A stretch of DNA of 64,000 nt from Aspidapion aeneum. Its lineage: Eukaryota; Arthropoda; Insecta; Coleoptera; Brentidae. The notes beneath the pieces were generated by a model that worked only from the letters and a program-made list of their open reading frames with translations, had not been told where the DNA came from and searched no databases. How positions within the stretch are numbered: the stretch's first letter is position 1; each line of letters starts with the position of its first letter. The translations under genes and the position numbers were made by a program. Where the stretch lies: contig OY755038.1 in NCBI GenBank assembly GCA_963576565.1, forward strand, positions 134,929,348 through 134,993,347. Reading direction: 5' to 3'. Shown in pieces: positions 43,641 through 54,790 of this stretch.

Positions 43641-44141
43641 ACTGCGAGAAAGCATTTATTAAGATTAAGGAACTTTTAGTGACTGCACCGATTCTTACAT
43701 GTCCAGATTATACCAAAGAATTTGTCATTCAAACAGACGCATCAGGATATAGAATAGGAGCATGTTTAACGCAACCTTATCCTGAGGGAGACAAAGTCAA
43801 ATGCTATTTGAGTCGATCTTTGAATAAGCAAGAACGTGTTTACACGACCACCGAGCGAGAATGTTTGGCATTGGTTTGGGCGATAGAGAAGCTCCGGCCA
43901 TATATTGAGGGGACCTCATTTAAGGTCATAACAGATCATTTTAACTTAAAATGGCTACATAGCGTGAAAGAGCCCATTGGAAGACTTGCTCGTTGGTCTG
44001 TAAAACTGCAGCAATAAGACTTTGAGGTGATCCATCGAAAAGGGAAAGATTTAATTGTCCCGGACATGTTGTCTTGCGCAGTACCTATGATTGATACAAT
44101 TTCACAGCCCAGAGACGCTTCAACAGCAATTAAAGATCGAT
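43641..44141 (+). pseudogene. Gypsy element 1 RNase H
   Basis: About 112 codons open (43679-44017). QTDASGYRIGACL (first Asp), TTERECLALVWAIEKL (Glu) and ITDHFNLKWL (Asp) mark an RNase H fold with its acidic residues intact. A TAA at 44015-44017 interrupts before the DFEVIHRKGKDL segment. The sequence stops at the BEL element 4 insertion and resumes at 51488. Confidence 0.85.
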
Positions 44142-44187
44142 TGTTAAGTACCGGCGTATTTTTAGTTTCTTTTACTTTTATTGAATA

Positions 44188-44925
44188 TTAGCTCACACAT
44201 ATACTTACTATAGTAGTGTGAGCTATAGTGATCCTAATTTTTTCAAAAAAAAAAAAAAGTTGCTCCGATTTCAAAAATTTTTATACATCTTTGCGTTTCA
44301 GATGATTTTGAAACTTTTTTGTTGCGCCGTCTGTCTATCTGTCTGTCTGTCTGTCTGCCTGTCTGTCTGTATGTCTGTCTGTCTGTAACGACCAACGCGC
44401 ATAACTCAAGAACCGCTTGCCCGATTTTAATGAAATTTGGCAGCTAGGCTGAGCCTTGGGTCGAGATGGTCCCATTTAAAAATGAACAAAATCCACCAAG
44501 CACAAGCCAAATAAAAGGGTGGGGGTAGATTTCAAAAATCAGAGTTTATGTTAAAATACGGCGTGTGTGATATCAAACGAAAGGTAATTGAGTCTGGAGT
44601 TACAAAATATAAACTTTAGTTTAAAAAAAAGGGTGGGGGTAGATTTGATAAATTAGATTTTAAGTGAAAATATGGCGTGTGTGTTATCAAACGAAAGGTA
44701 ATTGAGTCTGGAGTTAAACAAAATACATTTTAGTTTTTTTTTAAAGGGTGGGGGTAGATTTCAAAAATTAGAGTTTAAGTCAAAACATGGCTTGTGTGGT
44801 ATCAAACGAAAGGTAATTGAGTCTGGAGTTCAATAAAATATATTTCAGTTTTTAGTTATATTAGCTCACGCGTACACTATAACTATAGTACCTAGTGTGA
44901 GCTTAGGTGCCCATAGATTGGCAGA
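44188..44925. mobile_element. Hairpin-ended repeat with 115-bp internal units, copy 1
   Basis: Starts with a hairpin (agctcacac...gtgtgagct), then a TCTG microsatellite (44331-44387), then aacgaccaacgcgcataact and three ~115-bp units starting gggtgggggtagattt at 44517, 44631 and 44746, each with tatcaaacgaaaggtaattg. A second hairpin-like end (agctcacgcg...gtgtgagct) lies at 44865-44905. Non-coding, class unknown. Confidence 0.7.
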
Positions 44926-44966
44926 GTTTTTTCTTTTGTTTTGAGCTAAAATAGTAATCACACTAT

Positions 44967-45282
44967 TAGCTCACACATATACTATACTATAGTAGTGTGA
45001 GCTATGGTGATCCTAATTTTTTCGAGAAAAAAAAAGTTGCTCCGATTTCAAAAATTTTTATATATCTTTGCGTTTCAGATGATTTTGAAACTTTTTTGTT
45101 GCGCCGTCTATCTGTCTGTCTGTCTGTATGTCTGTCTGTCTGTCTGTCTGTATGTCTGTATGTCTGTAACGACCAACGCGCATAACTCAAAAACCGCTTG
45201 GTACCTAGGCTGGGTCTTGGGTCGAGATGGTCCCATTTAAAAATGAACAAAATCCACCGAACACAAGCCAAATAAAAGGGTT
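44967..45282. mobile_element. Hairpin-ended repeat, copy 2 (shorter)
   Basis: Same start hairpin, TCTG microsatellite (about 45106-45167) and gaccaacgcgcataactcaa as the copy at 44188, but it ends before the 115-bp units, near aaataaaaggg. ORFs of 60-120 codons here arise from the microsatellite. Confidence 0.7.
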
Positions 45283-45507
45283 TTGGCCGCGTATACATGC
45301 TAGTAGGTTTGAATACAACTGCCTGCCGCGGTATCGTCGCGAAATGGACAAAGTAGTCGCACACGAAACGATATACTGGTGCCAGTGTGTGATTTCAAAG
45401 CTAGAAAATCACGACTCTTCGCTTCATAGAGAAATTTGGTAAGTCTATTTGAACCAATAGCAGTTCATAGATTCTTACGATAGCAATTTCTAGTTTGGTA
45501 TAGTACA

Positions 45508-46046
45508 TTTTTGGCCTTCAGAGCCGAATTTTTTGAATTAGTTTGGAAATACAGTACATTTTTTAGATAGAAATCCTATTTTGCAACTACAATTGGTTAA
45601 AAAATATATAGTTTGGGGTAGATAGATATTAGCTATTAATATTTTAAATATTATTTGCATTTATTTGGTGAAAATATGTGGTAAAGAAAATATCAATCTA
45701 TTTTCGTCAAATCCTTTTTTGCACCGAAATTCCTTTGCGATAAATTTTAGGCCTACGATGCTGGCAATCGGCCAGAATATTTTTTGGACAAAAATTTTTG
45801 GATTTTAAAATTAAAAAACATTTTTGATTTTGGTTTTAATTTATGCTAAAAAGCATATTGCAAAAACTTTTTTGATTTTTTGAATTTTGAGTAGTCAATT
45901 TTTAGACTTTTTTAATTTTATTTGTGCTTAAAGGCATACTGCAAATATTGTGCAACAATTTTTACATTTTTTGAAGTTTGTTAACCTTAACCGCCAATTT
46001 GGACGATAATATTGCACAGCTTTCGAAATCACCTTCTAAAATAAAC
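45508..46046 (+). other. BEL element 4 leader
   Basis: Starts with tttttggccttcagagccga, a diverged form of the motif after the LTR of element 2 and the likely primer site. The rest is T-rich. Two related blocks of the form gctaaaaagcatattgcaaa / gcttaaaggcatactgcaaa lie at about 45845 and 45928. Confidence 0.6.
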
Positions 46047-47250
46047 ATGTCGGAAACAAAAAAATTAAAGGCCTCTAGGGATATTTATGCAGCACGCATA
46101 AAGGATATCCAAAAAATAGCACGCAACGCTGAAGCAGGCCCTCAGTATCACACCTCATTTAAAACTAGATTTATGGCATTAGAACATGCGAAGTTTCAGG
46201 AACATCACTTAAATCTAGTACAACTTTTAAGCGTTACTGAAGGGGGTGATTTAGAAGGCGAAGATTTAGTTAGATCTCAGGTAGATAATTATTATTTTGA
46301 TACATTATCGAGTCATTTTGATTTGTTTTCAAAATTTACGGATATAGACCCGGCAGCTACACGCGCCTCAGCTCCAAATACGAGGTTAGCTCCATTAGGG
46401 GTTCCGACCTTCAATGGGGACCTTAAGGGCTGGCATTCTTGGCACGACCTCTACGTGGCACTTATTCATAATAATATATTATTTCTCAGTTACCTGTCAC
46501 TGATGCGAATTACAAGATTGCGTACAAGTCGTTATTAGATCGCTATCAAAACAAACGAATTTTAGCTTCACATTATTGGAATACTATTGTAGATTTAGAA
46601 AGTTTAGATAGTGAAAATGCTTTTCCTCTTAGAAAGTTTTTAGATATTTTTAACGAGAATGTGTTGGCATTAAAATCGTTAGGATTTCCAATACAACACT
46701 GGGATTTTGTTTTATTTTCTCGGATGATAAGGAAAATCAGTGTGGACTTAGCAACTTGGTTCGAGTTACAAAACACAGATGAGTTGCCTACCTTTGATAA
46801 ACTCAAGACATTTTTGGCAAGGCAATGTAGCGATCTTGAAAAGTTGGCTATGAATATGGGTAGTCATAGTACCTCAGAATTGAGCTCAAAGTTTTCGAGT
46901 ACAAGAGGGAAAAACTCCCCTAAGTTTTCTAAACAAAGTCTAATAATCAGAAGAGTCCGAATGCATATTTTAGTAGTTGCGATTCGTGCCCTCTTTGCCC
47001 TACTAATTCTGAACATGGTATCTCTAGTTAGAGAACATCATTTATGCTTGAATTGTTTGAAACCTTCACATTCAGTGGCCCATTGCCCCTCTACTTATAT
47101 CTGTAAAAAATGCAATTTTAAACACAATACGTATATTCACTTCTCTAAAACTTCTAGTGGTCAACGCTCGAGTCAGCATCGCCAGCAAACTGAAAATACT
47201 TCAGGTAGTTTAGTCCCGGTAATTGACAATGCTGTTTCTCATGTTCTTTC
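46047..47250 (+). pseudogene. BEL element 4 gag, frameshifted
   Basis: ATG at 46047 (MSETKKLKASRDIYAARI); the frame is open further upstream from a TTG. The N-terminal helical part runs to APLGVPTFNGDLKGWHSWHD, typical of BEL gag. A frameshift near 46480 moves the frame, which continues through LLDRYQNKRILASHYW and LKSLGFPIQHWDFVLFS. More shifts lie near 46940-47030. Zinc knuckles: CLNCLKPSHSVAHC and CKKCNFKHNTYIH. Confidence 0.83.
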
Positions 47251-49010
47251 AACTCAAAAGAGTCAAAAGAGTACATGTCTTTTAGCTACTGCGAGGTTAG
47301 ATATTTTAGATGCATGGGGTATGGTTCACAATATGTATAAGAGTATTTTTGGATTCAGGAAGCGAAATTAATCTTATTACAGAAAAATGCTTTAGAAAAC
47401 TTGGATTGTCATATAGAAAGACTAGCACAAAGGCATTAGGTACAGCTAGTTGTTCTTTGCGTCCTTCAAATCAAGTTAATCCAATATATGATATTGATCT
47501 TTAATTTTGCCTAAAGTTTGTAATAATATGCCTAGAATAAGTTTTGAGAATAGGCCAGAGTGGTCGCATATTTCGAATTTGGAACTCTTTGATCCTGAAT
47601 TTAATACTGCAGCTGAGATAGATATGCTTCTAGGTATTGAAATCTTTGGTAGCTGCTTAAAAGGTGGAAAAGTAGTTGGTATAAATCCAGATGAGCCTGT
47701 CGCATTCGAATCTATTTTTGGATGGGTTCTAATGGGTAAAGTTGCTGTGTCTCAAACGTCTTCGATGACTTCCGCAGTAGCTAGTTTAGTAGATGATAGT
47801 AGATCTGTGGAAAATGTAATGAAAAAATTTTGGGAAGTCGAGGAACCACCCTCAAAATCTTGGGTATCTCCTGACGATGAGTTATGTGAGAAAAAATATG
47901 TAGAATCTGTTGGTAGAAATGGGTCTGGTCGTTATGTAGTAGCATTGCCCTTTAAGCAATCTGAGGAGCCCATTCTCTCAAATACACAGTCTTTAGCACT
48001 TAGAAGATTTTTGAGTTTAGAGCGTCGTCTGTTAAAGGACCCTCTAGCTTACAAACATGTAAATATATGATTTTAGTTCCCAAATCTGAGGAAAATAGTA
48101 GTAATTATATAATCCCTCATCATGCTGTGTTCAAACCTGGTGGTACCACGTCCCAGATTCGAGTAGTTTATGATGCATCTGCAAAGGTTTCTTCTGATCA
48201 AAATAGCTTAAATGACACCTTGTTAGTTGGTCCAAAACTTCAAAACAAAATTGTTTCTATATTGTCACGATTTAGATTGCATAATTTCGTGTTGGTGTCT
48301 GATATCAGAAAAATGTATTTACAAATTCAAATAAAACCTGAGGATTATAAGCATCAAAGCATTTTGTAGAGATTTTCTCCTCACGATGAGATTTCGAGGT
48401 ATTCTTTGACCACTTTCACTTTTGGAGTTAGTTCTTCTCCATTTTTAGCTCTTAGAACAATTGCACAGTTGGTTAAATATTTAGCCTCGATTGCTCTTAG
48501 TTCAGATATTTATATTGATGATGTAGTCACTTGGCAGGACAAGATAGAAGATGCCTTGTTGTTAAAAAAAGAACTCATGAGTCTGTTAGAGCGAGGTGGA
48601 TTTGAAGTCAGGAAATGGTCCAGCAATGAACCAAGTCTGATTTCACATTTCCCAGAATTCCTTCGCTTAAACAGTGCCCTTTCGATGGACTTAGATTTAG
48701 AATCAGATTCGTTTGTTAAAATCTTAGGATTTAATTGGCATCCTAGTCGAGATGTGTTTTCATACCAAGTAAATCCCTCATATAGAAATTGTACAAAACG
48801 TATTATGCTCTCAGAATTGGCCCGAGCATACGACCCTCTAGGCCTCATTTGTCCTGTAACATTTTTCACTAAGCATTTGATACAGTATTTGTTTACTTTA
48901 GGCTTAAATTGGGATGAGGATCCGCCTGCCGATGTTAAAAATAAGTGGTTTCGGTATAAATCAGAACTAAAAGAAATGTCATCTATTGAAGTTTCGAGGA
49001 AGCTGACTGA
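47251..49010 (+). pseudogene. BEL element 4 protease and RT, broken
   Basis: Protease FLDSGSEINLIT (about 47345) is followed by a frameshift near 47500, then CNNMPRISFENRPEW and FGWVLMGKV. The frame ends at 48070 because of a small deletion and resumes at ILVPKSEEN. RT: IRVVYDASA, LVSDIRKMYLQIQI (motif A Asp), TAG at 48367-48369 in place of the Trp of the LWRFS motif, then TFGVSSSPFLALR and YIDDVVTW (motif C, about 48512). The connection region follows with LGFNWHPSRDVF. RT catalytic residues are retained. Confidence 0.85.
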
Positions 49011-51050
49011 AAGTTTCGCTAAATCTTTTGAACTTCACGGATTTTCTGATGCTTCTCTGAAAGGTTACGCCACTGTGGTTTATATTAGAGTTATCACCTC
49101 GACAGGTGAGGTTAAAACCGATTTAGTTATGACAAAATCGAAAGTTGCTCCAATTAAAAATATTATTTCCGTGCCGAAGTTAGAATTATGCGGTGCAACT
49201 TTATTGTCTGATTTGCTAGTATACGTCTTGGATGTTTACAGGAATAAGATAAAATTTGACAAAATCGTAGTTTGGTGCGATTTCATGGTAGCCTTGGCAT
49301 GGATAAAATCATTTCCGTACAAACCCAAATATTTTGTAGCCAATAGAGTTAGTAAAATCCAGTCAAATATTTCACCCTCTTCATGGAACTATGTTCCGAC
49401 AGATAAAAATCCAGCTGATTATGCTTGTCGTGGTATGATGCCTCATGATTTAGTACTTTGTTTGACCTGGTGGAAGGGTCCTGAGTTATTACGTGAGCAA
49501 ACTTTGTTGTTTGAGCAACCCGACATAAAAGATTTTTCATCTGTTATAAGTGAAGAAGAAAGAAATATAGTTTTAGTAGCCATTACTAAAGTTAGTTTTC
49601 CTTTAAATCTTTTCGATAGGTATTCTTCTCTTCAAAAGATACAAAAAATAGTAGCGAATTTTCGTCGTTTTATCGTCAATTATAAAAATAAAGATGAGAA
49701 AACAAAACGACGAGGTCCTTTGATTGAAATAGAACTCTATGAAGCTTTAGTTTTCCTTGCAAAAATTGTTCAAAGAGTAGTATTTGAGAAGGAAATTGAG
49801 TATTTACAAAATGGACAACTTCTTTCAATACCCTTACGCAAATTAGCGCCCTTTATTGATAAGGATGGCGTACTCAGGGTGGGAGGTAAAATTAGTTATT
49901 GTAGTAGTCTTAGCTATGATAGCAAATTCCCAATCCTTTTACCTCAAAAGCATCAATTGACACGTTTGATAGTCCAAGATTGTCATAACAGAAATTATCA
50001 TCCTAGATTACAGACTTTACAGTTCTTGATTGGTCAGCAATTTTGGATATTATCCCCTAAAAGAGCGATTTATAATGTTATATCGCAGTGCATAAAGTGC
50101 TTTAAGCTTAATCCAAAATCTGTGGAACCTTTGATGGCTAATCTTCCTGCAACTCGTCTTAATCAGGTGAAGCCATTTAGTTGTACCGGAGTGGACATGG
50201 CTGGTCCTTTTGATATGCTTTTATTTAAAGGTAGAGGTGCTCGAGTACAAAAGGCCTATTTGTGTCTCTTTGTTTGTTTCACGGTTAAGGCCATACATTT
50301 GGAAATTACAACAGATATGACTTCTGATTGTTTTCTAGACGCCCTTCATCGATTCATTGCGCGACGAGGTCGCTGTAGTTAGTTAGTGATTGCGGGACTA
50401 ATTTTGTAGGAGCTCAGAGAGAGCTCATAAAGTCTATGCAAGAAGCTGTAGAAACCGAGAAAATATCTTGGTCGTTTAATCCACCTTCTTGCCCACACTT
50501 TGAAGGTCTATGGGAGGCGGGCGTCAAATCAGCTAAGACACATTTTGCTAGAGTAGTAGGTAATCAGAAATTGACATATGAAGAGCTAAATACTGTATTT
50601 GTTCAGATTGAATCTATGTTAAATTCTAGACCACTGTGCTGTGTTAGCTCTGACCCTACAGATTTAACGGCGCTAAAACCAGGGCATTTTCTAGTGTTAG
50701 AGCCTCTCACAGCCGTACCATCGCCAAACCTAACTGATTTAAATATTGGACGTTTATATCGATGGCAGTTATTATCACGAATGACTCAAGATTATTGGAA
50801 GCGTTAGTCTAATGAGTATATTCACACCCTTCAGCAACGCTTCAAATGGAACAAAGCATCTAAGCCTGTTGAAACAGGATTGCTAGTTCTAATTAAACAT
50901 CAGTCGACCCCTCCGCTCCAGTGGCGTTTGGGTCGAATTACTGAGGTGCACTTAGGTATTGATGGTATTTGTCGGGTTTGTACTGTAAAGACTGCTCAAG
51001 GTTTTTTCAAAAGATCCATAGTAAAACTTTGCCCACTACCTTCTCAATAG
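49011..51050 (+). pseudogene. BEL element 4 RNase H and integrase, broken
   Basis: RNase H: GFSDASLKGYATVV, KLELCGATLL, WCDFMVALAWI, NPADYACRG. Integrase zinc domain HNRNYHPRL...CIKCF lies near 49983-50105. Core: TGVDMAGPFDM (Asp), then a one-base deletion near 50385 that shifts the frame before SDCGTNF (Asp), then WEAGVKSAKTHF (Glu, about 50515). The TAG at 50805-50807 replaces a Trp codon. The C-terminal part (HTLQQRFKW, RSIVKLC) ends with TAG at 51048-51050. The 658-codon piece 48406-50382 is the longest open part. Confidence 0.87.
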
Positions 51051-51080
51051 TTAAGTAGGTTGGGAAAATAATCCTTATTT

Positions 51081-51092
51081 TGGAGGCGGGAA
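51081..51092 (+). promoter_or_regulatory. Polypurine tract of BEL element 4
   Basis: ggaggcgggaa directly before the 3' LTR. Confidence 0.75.
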
Positions 51093-51487
51093 TGTTAAGT
51101 ACCGGCGTATTTTAAGTTTCTTTTACTTTTATTGAATATTTTCTTTTGTTTTTAGCTAAAATAGTAATCATACTATTTTTCATTGGTTTTTATAGTTTTA
51201 GATATTAATTTAGTTGTAAGTTGCAAAATAGTAAAATCGGCCAAACTAGCGCGAATTAGTTTTGGGCCGTGTATACATGCTAGTAGGTTTGAATACAACT
51301 GCCCGCCGCGGTATCGTCGCGAAATGGACAAAGTAGTAGCACACGAAACGATATACTGGTGCCAGTGTGTGATCTCAAAGCTAGAAAATCACGACTCTTC
51401 GCTCCATAGAGAAATTTGGTAAGTCTATTTGAACCACTAGCCGTTCATAGATTCTTTCGATAGCAATTTCTAGTTTGGTATAGTACA
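51093..51487 (+). repeat. 3' LTR of BEL element 4
   Basis: 395 bp, ttaagtaccggcg near the start and tatagtaca at the end, followed by tcgat. Donor-like gtaagt at 51419-51424, with the same site in the 5' LTR at 45439. Confidence 0.92.
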
Positions 51488-51727
51488 TCGATGGTACCAA
51501 AAGTTGGTAAAGAGGGTCGTAGAATCACCTTTAAAATTTATGAACTGGAGATACACTGATAATAAGTTGTATAAATATGTCAAACAAGAATACCCTCAAC
51601 TTTCAGCATCTAATGAATATTGGAAAGAGGTATTCCCCAAAGATCATAGGCGTAGAATTATTGGAGAAGCTCACGATCCTCCTACCGCAGGACATATGGG
51701 TGTGTATAAAACCTTGTCACCTGAATA
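51488..51727 (+). pseudogene. Gypsy element 1 integrase N-terminus, cut off
   Basis: Continues the gypsy frame after BEL element 4. It encodes a linker and the start of the H2C2 zinc domain, with RRIIGEAHDPPTAGHMGVYK; the two His are visible. It ends abruptly at 51727, where the repeat shared with 62193 begins, so the Cys pair and the catalytic core are missing. Confidence 0.8.
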
Positions 51728-51865
51728 AATATCTGCCTAGTATGGCAAGCGGTGATTGTGGGTTCTTAAATAAAAACGAGGGCATCTGCTGTTAATTTTT
51801 AACATTTTAATTTAGAAATCAAAAAAAATTAAACAAAACATTTCAAATAACGGAAAAGAATATCC
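51728..51865 (-). repeat. Gypsy element 2 LTR segment (left)
   Basis: About 138 bp shared with 62193-62311 with a few differences and a short indel. The 3' LTR may extend further right than 51865, but the partner copy ends there. Confidence 0.75.
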
Positions 51866-54110
51866 GGAAGAAAAAAAATTGCTACCGAAATGTCACTCTT
51901 AATTATGAGCCCTACCGAATATGTATATTTGGTTTACAAGGTTCACTCTAGTTGCAACCTTATCTTTAAACCTAACCTAACAAACCCATTAAAGAAACGA
52001 TCTTACTTGTTCTCAGGTCTCACAATATAGGTCTCATAACCCGGTCAGGAAGCTCGGTTTGAAATCTGGGTTTGACAGCTCGGTTTGGATATGTGATTCC
52101 CACTTCAGCGATTCTTTTCAGGTTGTGAACGTCAAAAATACTCGTTTAGCTTGGTCAAAATTAGTAGATCAAAAATTCGTAGATCAAAAATCTCCTTCAG
52201 CTTAGGTAGCTTAAAAATTTGTAGGTAGGGAATTCTGTGGATCAAAAATTCCCTTCGGGATTGCGGAACTGGAACTAAAATAAAACATGCTTTTTGGAAC
52301 ACACAGCAAAACACAGTAAATCAAGCTGCAAAACCCTTAATTTGATAAATATTCATTTATCCCTCAATATCGAAATAAACCCTTTGATATTAATCTAACC
52401 TTTAATATTTTATCACTGTATTTTCTTTAGTATAAATCTACCTCAACTTATATACTTCTCACAATAGCATAACATAAAAAGTCAAAACGTGAATTAACGA
52501 ATTATAAAATTTAAATCTCTTATTTCGAAATGATCTGTCACTCCATTTATCTTGGATAAGAATATATAATAAAATCAACTAGCAATATTTAAAACAATAA
52601 GGTTAAATTCTACCTAACCTACATATGCTCTCGGTAAGAAACAGAATTAACGGAAGTATAAGTAAATAGGGCTTACCTGTAATTCGATGAAAATCCAATC
52701 AACATCCAAAAATAAAATGTGTCACAAGACATTAACTTAAAGCATTCTGCTTTCAAATTAAAATTTCTAGACGTTGATTATCAACTGAAATTGGCACGCG
52801 GCCTTTTATGGTTAGCAATTAATAGCCAGACTCCACAAAATCCAGTTATGGAAAAAAGGCAGATTTCGCCTGGAAACCCATATTTATAGTCTTCCACCGG
52901 AAGATAAAAACTATCAAAATGACACGACATTTTAGCTTTGAACCACATGTTTAACAAAAGAAAGAGACAGACTTAATGACAAAATATCAAGTTGGAGAAG
53001 GATGACATATATATATTGGGGTTAGATTTTCAACTGTCTGCACCAATGAACATTATAATAGATGGACAGGCCCCGTTTCATATTCGCGATACAAGTTGCT
53101 TATGTCCAGTTCAGATATTTTCAAGTAAATGGTTGCGCGTTCAAAAATCTTACCATCCACCGGCTGAAATCATGTTTGTCTCATCTTTACACTGAGACAA
53201 ATAAGGATAGACAATCAAGAATGATAAAATAAAGTCCATTCTTGAGCATACCCGTAGAAAGATTAAGTTAGCTATTATAAGGTCACTGATCTCACGTTCG
53301 TCACGTTCACGAATTACGTTATACAACACATTTCTTTAAAACTGTATAGATATCTACTGACAAGGCAAGGTTCCGCCTAGCCTGAAGTTAAACCCCAACA
53401 CCCAATTAAAAGATCGATATTTCGAAATTAATTAAGTTTTGGTCAAGTTCTGATTGCTCCAAAAATTCCCCCCAAACACAATCTGTAAACGCGCCCGCAA
53501 GCAAAGGACACTCAGGTGGTCAGAAAATAGCCGGTTAACAAGAAAACAAGGAAAACAGATGACTTGAACCTAACTTCAATTAACTACTTGAATTTTTGTT
53601 TGTTTATCCTTTAATTAAGGTTAAATTCCAGTTTTTCTTCCCTTAAAGAAATTAAATTTTATTTTATGAGTTTGCAACATTGATCTTCCTGTACTACAAA
53701 ATTTACCTGTGATGTTTCAAAAGCATGTGCAAAGTATTTAGCACTTCATATGTGCAAAAATTATCCTTTCTATGGACCCTTAATCAAGTAGGTATTAACA
53801 TTTTTGGTGGTTCAATAAACTAACTTTTTAGCAATGATATTTCCCCAATAAGATAAAACAACAGAATACTAGTATTTATAACATATACTTATAACTAGAG
53901 AAATACTGGCTTTTAAATAAATATTGACCCAAAATATGTACGGAACGATTTTATGTTTAAGTTATTTTGGCCTAGAATAAATCCTAGCAAATCCAGCCCG
54001 TAACAACACCAAAGTTTAGTTAAGCAAAGTTTCAAAGAAACTTTTAAGTCCCGATCTTCAATATTATTTAAAAAGAGAACTTGCTTCCAAGAGTAAAATC
54101 AGATGACTTT
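51866..54110. other. Gypsy element 2 3' region, unassigned
   Basis: AT-rich DNA between the LTR segment and a tandem array. A plus-strand 67-codon ORF (52992-53195, starting at TTG) contains IYILGLDFQLS, reminiscent of the second motif of retropepsins, but lacks the DSG motif. I treat it as a possible relic only. No env-like membrane protein is seen on the minus strand. Confidence 0.45.
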
Positions 54111-54164
54111 CCCGTTAACCAAACCCATAGCACAGCGAAAAAAACAAACTAAACACAAAAAAAA

Positions 54165-54790
54165 ACCTCAGCCAGGTACTTACATTGACTTGCTGACTCA
54201 AAGCTACCATCAGGTTTAGCCATCTCAAAGACCAAATCCTGGGCTTGAAGATAAACCTTTGGCCAGCTGTCAAATCAACTAAGTTTTCGGCCAAGGTTGA
54301 CAAAACAACCCTCCAACACAAGCTACCCTCAACGCATGGCAGAAAAAAAAAGTAAACTACAAGAATCCTCAGCGAGGCGCTTAATTTAGCCTGCTGATTT
54401 GAAGCTATCATAAGGCTTAGGCATCACGGGGACTAAGTCCTAAGCGATGAAACAGACCTTTAGACGCTTGTTAGGTCAATCAAGTTTTCGGCCAAGACTG
54501 CTATCAACAGCGCATGATAGGTAAACAAATTAAAACTACAAGAATCCTTAGTAGGTACTTAAATTTCTCCTATTGATTTGAAGCTACCATTAGGTTTAGC
54601 CATTACGGGGACTTAATCCTAGGCGTGAAGATAGACCTTTGGCCAGCTGTCAAATCAACCAAGTTTTCGGCCAAGGTTGACAAAACAACCCTCCAACACA
54701 AGCTACCCAAACGCATGGCAGAGAAAAAAAAACTAAAACAACAAGAATCCTCAGCGAGGCGCTTAATTTAGCCTACTGATTTGAAATGGA
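54165..54790. repeat. Tandem array with ~175-205-bp unit
   Basis: Three full units and the start of a fourth. Unit starts near 54168, 54372, 54547 and 54750, each opening with cag-gaggcgcttaatttagcc-like sequence, then gatttgaagctaccat-aggtttagcc, caagttttcggccaagg and caacacaagctaccc. It lies between the integrase end and the 3' LTR. Non-coding. Confidence 0.85.

Larger units (their letters stand above)
44142..45507 (+). repeat. 5' LTR of BEL element 4, enlarged by insertions
   Basis: Matches the 395-bp 3' LTR at its start (ttaagtaccggcgtat) and end (tatagtaca), with the short segment ctaaaatagtaatca surviving at about 44943. Two inserted repeats begin ttagctcacacatatact, at about 44188 and 44967. 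Part of the original LTR (about 51175-51265 in the 3' copy) is missing next to the second insertion. Confidence 0.85.
44142..51487 (+). mobile_element. BEL/Pao LTR retrotransposon 4, degraded
   Basis: TGTT...TACA boundaries with the 5-bp duplication tcgat at 44137-44141 and 51488-51492, inside gypsy element 1. Joining the flanks restores the gypsy reading frame. The 3' LTR is 395 bp; the 5' LTR spans 1366 bp because of inserted repeats. The leader (45508-46046), gag and a full-length pol are present but carry multiple stops and frameshifts. This is a third BEL family, with LTRs unlike elements 1/3 and 2. Confidence 0.92.
40887..51727 (+). mobile_element. Ty3/gypsy element 1, degraded, split by BEL element 4
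   Basis: Recognisable gag, protease, RT, RNase H and the start of integrase. The element is interrupted at 44141/51488 by BEL element 4 and ends abruptly at 51727, where the repeat of gypsy element 2 begins. Neither LTR is identified, so the outer limits are only what coding homology shows. It is related to gypsy element 2 by the protease region motif pattern DSGxSRTxLGNxGW...LGxDFW. Confidence 0.82.

Noticed and set aside
45002..45364. 120-codon minus-strand ORF and overlapping plus-strand ORFs
   Set aside because: Created by the TCTG microsatellite inside an inserted repeat.
54115..54411. 98-codon minus-strand ORF proposed as an env remnant
   Set aside because: It lies within the tandem array and changes with the repeat units; no signal peptide plus transmembrane layout typical of env.
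54165..54790. CRISPR-like array
   Set aside because: Units are near-identical along their whole ~200-bp length, with no spacers, in a eukaryotic retroelement.
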